From an uncultured Clostridia bacterium (GTDB lineage Bacteria; Bacillota; Clostridia; Christensenellales; UBA1242), in NCBI GenBank assembly GCA_944372745.1, contig CALWAB010000095.1, forward strand, positions 1 to 10,072: 10,072 bases of DNA, read 5' to 3'. Below, in pieces: positions 6,069 through 10,072 of this stretch (position 1 is its first letter; each line of letters opens with the position of its first letter). The notes under the pieces are model-generated. The model was not told where the DNA came from. It made no database searches and saw only the letters and a list, made by a program, of their open reading frames with translations. A program made the position numbers and the translations under genes.

Positions 6069-7523
6069 ATGGAAATAATGAATGAAACCCTTGAAAATAT
6101 TAGTGAAATGCTTGATACTAAAAAAATTAGTTCTGTTGAATTAGTAAATGAAAGCTTAAAAAGTATTGAAGCGACTAAAGATTTAAATATTCTACACGAA
6201 GTTTGTCGTGATAATGCCTTAGAAATGGCAAAAGATATTGATGCAAAGAGGGCTAATGGGGAGAAGTTATCTAAATTAGCGGGTATTCCTATCGTGATTA
6301 AAGATAATATATCTATGGTAGGCACTTACACAACTTGTTCGTCAAAATTTCTAGAGAATTATAAATCTCCTTATAATGCTACTGTTGTTGATAAATTATT
6401 GCAAGCAGGGGCGATTATTGTCGGCAAGGCAAATATGGATGAGTTTGCAATGGGAAGTTCTAGTGAGAATTGTGCTTTTGGTGTAGTTCATAATCCTAGG
6501 AATCCTGAGTATGTACCAGGTGGTTCATCTGGTGGTTCCGCGAGTGCTGTAGCTGCAAACCAATGCTTTGGCTCGCTCGGAACGGATACAGGTGGTTCAA
6601 TTCGTCAACCATCTTCATTTTGTGGAGTTGTTGGTCTTAAACCTACTTATGGACTTGTTTCTAGATATGGCGTTGTCGCTTTTGCTTCATCACTAGACCA
6701 AGTGGGACCAATAACAAAGACTGTTAGAGATAATGCCATTATGTTGGAAGCGATTGCAGGGTATGATAACAATGAATTTACTTCAGCTAAACATGATAAA
6801 GAAAGTTATTATAAAGATTCGTTCAAAAATAGTATAAAGGGCTTAAAAATTGGATATGCTAAAGAATTTTTTGAATCTTTAAACAATCAAGATGTCATTA
6901 AAAGTATGGAAAATGCAATGAATTTCTTTAAAGAAAATGGAGCTGAAATTGTAGATATTGAATTACCACACATAAAAGATGCTTTAGCGGTTTATTATGT
7001 ATTATCAAGTGCTGAAGCCGCGTCTAACTTAGCTAGATTTGATGGAATTAAATATGGCGTTGCTGCTAAAGAATATAATGATTTAATTGATTTTTACTTT
7101 AAGTCAAGAACGCAGGGTTTTGGTAGTGAAGTAAAAAGGCGTATTATGCTAGGTAATTTTGTTTTGTCAAGTGGATATTTTGACGCATATTACAACAAAG
7201 CTAAAGCTGTACAAAATTTAATTATCACTGAATTTTCTAATGCTTTTAAAAATTGTGATGTAATTTTGTCTCCAACTACACCTACATCTGCTTTTAAGAT
7301 AGGTGAGAAAGTAAATAATCCACTTGAAATGTACTTAAATGATATATTTACTGTTCCAGTCAATATTGCTACTTTACCCGCTATTTCTGTGCCTTGTGGA
7401 ATAGCTCAAAACGGAATGCCATTAGGTATGCAATTAATTGGAAATAGATTTAGCGAAAGCACTTTATTTAATGTTGCTGATTATTATGAAAGAAATTGCT
7501 TTTCGTTTAGAGAGGTTAAATAA
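6069..7523 (+). CDS. gatA: Aspartyl/glutamyl-tRNA amidotransferase subunit A
   Basis: The 484-residue product is a full-length amidase-signature protein. The Ser-cisSer-Lys triad can be placed by spacing: K78 in GIPIVIKDN, S153 in the loop GGSSGGSASA (151-160) and the nucleophile S177 in GTDTGGSIRQP. GatA hydrolyses glutamine and passes ammonia through a channel to GatB. The ATG at 6069 is chosen because GGTGGTGGA (6055-6063) lies 5 nt upstream; a second ATG at 6078 is possible but less well placed. It begins one base after gatC and its stop codon directly abuts the gatB ATG, which fits translational coupling of subunits made in equal amounts. Confidence 0.96.
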   Translation: MEIMNETLENISEMLDTKKISSVELVNESLKSIEATKDLNILHEVCRDNALEMAKDIDAKRANGEKLSKLAGIPIVIKDNISMVGTYTTCSSKFLENYKSPYNATVVDKLLQAGAIIVGKANMDEFAMGSSSENCAFGVVHNPRNPEYVPGGSSGGSASAVAANQCFGSLGTDTGGSIRQPSSFCGVVGLKPTYGLVSRYGVVAFASSLDQVGPITKTVRDNAIMLEAIAGYDNNEFTSAKHDKESYYKDSFKNSIKGLKIGYAKEFFESLNNQDVIKSMENAMNFFKENGAEIVDIELPHIKDALAVYYVLSSAEAASNLARFDGIKYGVAAKEYNDLIDFYFKSRTQGFGSEVKRRIMLGNFVLSSGYFDAYYNKAKAVQNLIITEFSNAFKNCDVILSPTTPTSAFKIGEKVNNPLEMYLNDIFTVPVNIATLPAISVPCGIAQNGMPLGMQLIGNRFSESTLFNVADYYERNCFSFREVK

Positions 7524-8957
7524 ATGGAATATGATGTAGTTATAGGGTTGGAAGTTCACTCTGAACTTAAAACCAAATCTAAGGTTTTTTGTAGTTGCAA
7601 AAATGAATTTGGTGGTGAGCCAAACACCCATTGTTGTCCAGTATGTATAGGCTTACCTGGGGCATTACCTATTCCCAATAAGGAAGCGGTTAAAATGACT
7701 ATTAAAGCGGGCTTGGCTGTTGGTAGTCAAATAAATGACATAGCAATTTTTGAAAGAAAGAATTATTTTTATCCTGACCTTGCTAAAGCCTATCAAATTT
7801 CTCAAGCAGTAAGACCTATTTGTATAGGTGGTGGGGTTGAAATTGAAGACAAAAATGGTCATAAAAAATATATAAGATTAAATAGAATCCATCTTGAAGA
7901 AGACGCTGGGAAATTGATCCACAATTCAAAAATTGGTGGCACAATGGTTGATTATAATCGTGGGGGAGTACCGCTTATTGAAATTGTCAGTGAAGCAGAT
8001 ATGTCTAGTGCAGAAGAAGCAGTTGCCTACTTATCTAAGTTAAGAAATATTTTGCAATATATTGAAGTTTCTGATTGTAAAATGGAGCAAGGGTCATTGA
8101 GATGTGATGTTAATATTTCATTAAAACCTAAAGGCTCAGAAAAACTTGGCGTAAGAGCGGAAATGAAAAATTTAAATTCTTTCCGTTCGGTTACGCGTGC
8201 AATAGAGTATGAAATTAAAAGGCAGAGCAGATTGCTTGATGAGGGCGAAGAAGTAATACAAGAAACTCGTAGATGGGATGACGCTAGAAATAGAAGTTTC
8301 TCAATGCGAAGAAAAGAAGATGCTCAAGATTATAGATACTTTCCAGATCCTGATTTATTGCCTTTTAAGATAGAAAGAAGTTTGGTCGAAGAAGTTAAAA
8401 GAACTATGCCTAAACTTAGAGAAGAAAAAATTAATGATTATGTCAATGACCTTGGTTTAAGTGAATATGATGCTAGCGTATTGACAAATGATTTAAACTT
8501 GGTTAAATATTTTGAAAAAGTGATTTCTTATTTTAATAAACCTAAGTTTGTTTGTAATTTTATTTTGACAACTTTGTTAAAGAAAGTAAAAGAAGATGAA
8601 GAGAATGACGATTTAGTTATTCCTATAGAACCTCAAAACTTTGCTAATCTTTTACAAATGTACGAAAGTGGCCAAATTAGTCAAGCAATTTGCAGGGAAT
8701 TATTTGATGAGATTTGGACTACTAATGAAGATTGCTTAAAGATAGTAAAAGAAAGAAACTTAGTTCAAAATAACAACGAAGATGAAATTAAGGAAATGCT
8801 CAAGGTATTGATAGAAGAATTCCCTCAATCTGTTCAAGATTATAAAGCAGGGAATACGAAAGCATTATCGTTCTTTATAGGGCAATTAATGAAAAAAACA
8901 CAAGGAAAAGCAAACGCTCAAATTGCGAGCAAGCTTATAAAAGAAATGTTAGATTAG
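7524..8957 (+). CDS. gatB: Aspartyl/glutamyl-tRNA amidotransferase subunit B
   Basis: The 477-residue product is full length. It begins MEYDVVIGLEVHSELKTKSK, and the GLEVHSEL segment (E10, H12) belongs to the active-site cradle of GatB. A zinc site is visible as C23-x-C25 and C38-x2-C41. Conserved blocks include CPVCIGLPGALP, DYNRGGVPLIEIVSE, CKMEQGSLRCDVNIS and KNLNSFRSVTRAIEYE. The C-terminal third (about 330-477) is the helical and YqeY-like tail that binds tRNA, ending in QGKANAQIASKLIKEML. GatB activates the misacylated Glu or Asp with ATP and amidates it with ammonia from GatA. Its ribosome site GAGAGG (7510-7515) lies inside the end of gatA, with no gap between the genes. rpoZ follows 13 nt after its stop. 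Confidence 0.96.
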   Translation: MEYDVVIGLEVHSELKTKSKVFCSCKNEFGGEPNTHCCPVCIGLPGALPIPNKEAVKMTIKAGLAVGSQINDIAIFERKNYFYPDLAKAYQISQAVRPICIGGGVEIEDKNGHKKYIRLNRIHLEEDAGKLIHNSKIGGTMVDYNRGGVPLIEIVSEADMSSAEEAVAYLSKLRNILQYIEVSDCKMEQGSLRCDVNISLKPKGSEKLGVRAEMKNLNSFRSVTRAIEYEIKRQSRLLDEGEEVIQETRRWDDARNRSFSMRRKEDAQDYRYFPDPDLLPFKIERSLVEEVKRTMPKLREEKINDYVNDLGLSEYDASVLTNDLNLVKYFEKVISYFNKPKFVCNFILTTLLKKVKEDEENDDLVIPIEPQNFANLLQMYESGQISQAICRELFDEIWTTNEDCLKIVKERNLVQNNNEDEIKEMLKVLIEEFPQSVQDYKAGNTKALSFFIGQLMKKTQGKANAQIASKLIKEMLD

Positions 8958-8970
8958 GAGTAATAATATT

Positions 8971-9177
8971 ATGATGATAGAACCGCCGATTGAGTCTCTT
9001 TTAAAAAGAACTGACAACAACAAATACAAACTATGTATATTGGCTGAAAAGAGAGCAAAGGAGATTGCTTCCAAAAGATTTTTTGAAGGGACGCAATTAG
9101 AACCAGGAGATAAGAAAGAAATAACTCAGGCGTTGGAAGAAATAGAAGCAGGTATTGTTGTACCTAGTGAGGAATAG
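8971..9177 (+). CDS. rpoZ: RNA polymerase omega subunit
   Basis: The 68-residue product begins MMIEPPIESLLKRTDNNKYK and contains ILAEKRAKEIA followed by KKEITQALEEIEAGIV, which is the omega pattern: an N-terminal P-x-I-x-x-L-L segment, a helix that carries the K-R-A motif and a helix with A-L-x-E-I. Omega helps fold and hold the beta' subunit of RNA polymerase. The length is normal for low-GC Gram-positives. AGGAG (8956-8960) overlaps the gatB stop at 10-nt spacing. The start may be the first or second of two adjacent ATG codons. Position directly before priA supports the assignment, as rpoZ and priA often share a neighbourhood in Bacillota. Confidence 0.9.
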   Translation: MMIEPPIESLLKRTDNNKYKLCILAEKRAKEIASKRFFEGTQLEPGDKKEITQALEEIEAGIVVPSEE

Positions 9178-9182
9178 GATAA

Positions 9183-10072
9183 ATGATAGCCGAAGTCATT
9201 GTTGACTTATCAAATGAGTCTGTTGATAAAATATTTGATTATAATGCTATAGAGGGACTGCAAGCGGGACAAATGGTGCGAGTCCCTTTTGGCAATAAAG
9301 TTATTGAGGGGTTTTGCATAAGATTAAAAGATAATACAGAAGTTCCTACTGATAAATTAAAAAGCGTTATTGATATAATAACGCCAGAACCTGTTATTAA
9401 AGAAAATTTATTTAAATTAGCAGAATATATGCGACAGGCTTATCACTTAAGAATGGTGGACATACTTAGATTATTTTTACCAGCTGAAATGCGCGGTGGG
9501 AGAGTTCATGAAAAAGTACAAAATGTGGTTGTATTGAACGAAGAATACTTGGATGGGACAAAAGAAGTTGAATTAAGAAAAAATGCGCATCAACAACATA
9601 ATTTATTATGCTATTTGCGTGCTAATCCAGTAGCTGATTATACTAAAACTTGTCAAACATTTACGCGTGGGGCAGTTCATTCCTTTGAACAAAAAGGGAT
9701 TTTGAAAATAGTAGAACAGTATGTAGAGCGCAAACCTATGGTTTATAATGCTATTGTTAAAGATGTTAAATTAACCGATGGACAACAGAGCGTGTTAAAT
9801 ACAATTTTATCACAACATGGTGGTAAATTCCTTATACACGGAGTTACGGGCAGTGGCAAAACAGAGATTTATACTAGAATTATAGAAGATTGTTTGAAGA
9901 ATAATAAAACAGCTATAATGTTAGTTCCTGAAATATCTTTGACAGGTCAAGTGATGTCGAATTTGACAGCTAGATTTGGAGATTTAGTTGCGATATTACA
10001 TAGCGGGCTATCTTCAGGTGAGCGTTTTGATGAATGGCAACGGCTGAGAAGTGGAAAGGCAAAAATAGCTGT
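9183..10072 (+). CDS. priA: Primosomal protein N' (replication restart helicase PriA), 5' part
   Basis: The frame is open from an ATG at 9183 to the right edge, giving 296 residues of a protein usually over 700 long; the cut is due to the window. The N-terminal DNA-binding domain (about 1-105) is seen in MIAEVIVDLSNESVDKIFDY, VRVPFGNKVIEGF and YHLRMVDILRLFLPAEMRGG. A winged-helix-like segment lies around 130-185. The helicase core begins with Walker A GVTGSGKTEIY (220-230, K226), followed by LVPEISLTGQ (247-256) and LHSGLSSGERFDEW (272-285), all typical of PriA. PriA recognises abandoned forks and reloads the replicative helicase. The gene begins 5 nt after the rpoZ stop. GAGGA (9169-9173), inside the end of rpoZ, is a suitable ribosome site, so it is very likely co-transcribed with gatCAB-rpoZ. 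Confidence 0.95.
   Translation, partial: MIAEVIVDLSNESVDKIFDYNAIEGLQAGQMVRVPFGNKVIEGFCIRLKDNTEVPTDKLKSVIDIITPEPVIKENLFKLAEYMRQAYHLRMVDILRLFLPAEMRGGRVHEKVQNVVVLNEEYLDGTKEVELRKNAHQQHNLLCYLRANPVADYTKTCQTFTRGAVHSFEQKGILKIVEQYVERKPMVYNAIVKDVKLTDGQQSVLNTILSQHGGKFLIHGVTGSGKTEIYTRIIEDCLKNNKTAIMLVPEISLTGQVMSNLTARFGDLVAILHSGLSSGERFDEWQRLRSGKAKIA

Noticed and set aside
1212..7862. Other minus-strand open frames of 60-111 residues opposite pcrA, ligA, gatC/gatA and gatB
   Set aside because: They lie entirely opposite well-supported genes, have no ribosome sites or family motifs and are expected shadows of AT-rich coding sequence.
1..10072. CRISPR array, tRNA or rRNA gene, insertion sequence, toxin-antitoxin or defence system
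   Set aside because: I looked for regularly spaced repeats, transposase motifs, tRNA-like arms and paired small genes and found none.

Overview
This is an AT-rich stretch of a low-GC bacterial chromosome, most likely an uncultured Bacillota (Firmicutes) lineage related to Clostridia. The pointers are strong AT bias, Bacillus-like Shine-Dalgarno sites, S21 of the Gram-positive type, the pcrA-ligA pair near gatCAB, and rpoZ directly before priA. Tryptophan is encoded by TGG and TAA, TAG and TGA are all used as stops, so the standard bacterial code applies. All recognised genes lie on the + strand.

Layout. Positions 1-242 are very AT-rich and hold no supportable gene. A strong promoter (243-271) drives rpsU (ribosomal protein S21), which ends in an intrinsic terminator. 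Positions 529-930 have no intact gene, but contain an open frame without a start codon, several nested inverted repeats and a second terminator-like hairpin. Next comes an unrecognised 136-residue helical protein (1028-1438) with its own promoter and two inverted repeats upstream. The pcrA-ligA pair (UvrD-type helicase and NAD+-dependent DNA ligase) follows; its promoter is so close to the pcrA start codon that the transcript should be leaderless. A long hairpin after ligA terminates this unit and overlaps the -35 box of the next promoter. That promoter serves a tightly packed run gatC-gatA-gatB-rpoZ-priA, in which the gaps are 1, 0, 13 and 5 nt. priA runs off the right edge.

How the genes work together. 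PcrA, LigA and PriA cover helicase, nick-sealing and replication-restart functions. GatCAB makes Gln-tRNA(Gln) and/or Asn-tRNA(Asn) by transamidation. Omega is a small RNA polymerase subunit and S21 a small-subunit ribosomal protein. This is core information-processing DNA, and I see no mobile element, CRISPR array, phage or defence locus. The unusual points are local: the leaderless pcrA, a near-identical extended -10 promoter reused at pcrA and gatC, a LigA with an atypical adenylation domain, a strong tendency to write Thr-Arg as ACG-CGT, the unknown 136-residue protein, and the unexplained 529-740 segment.
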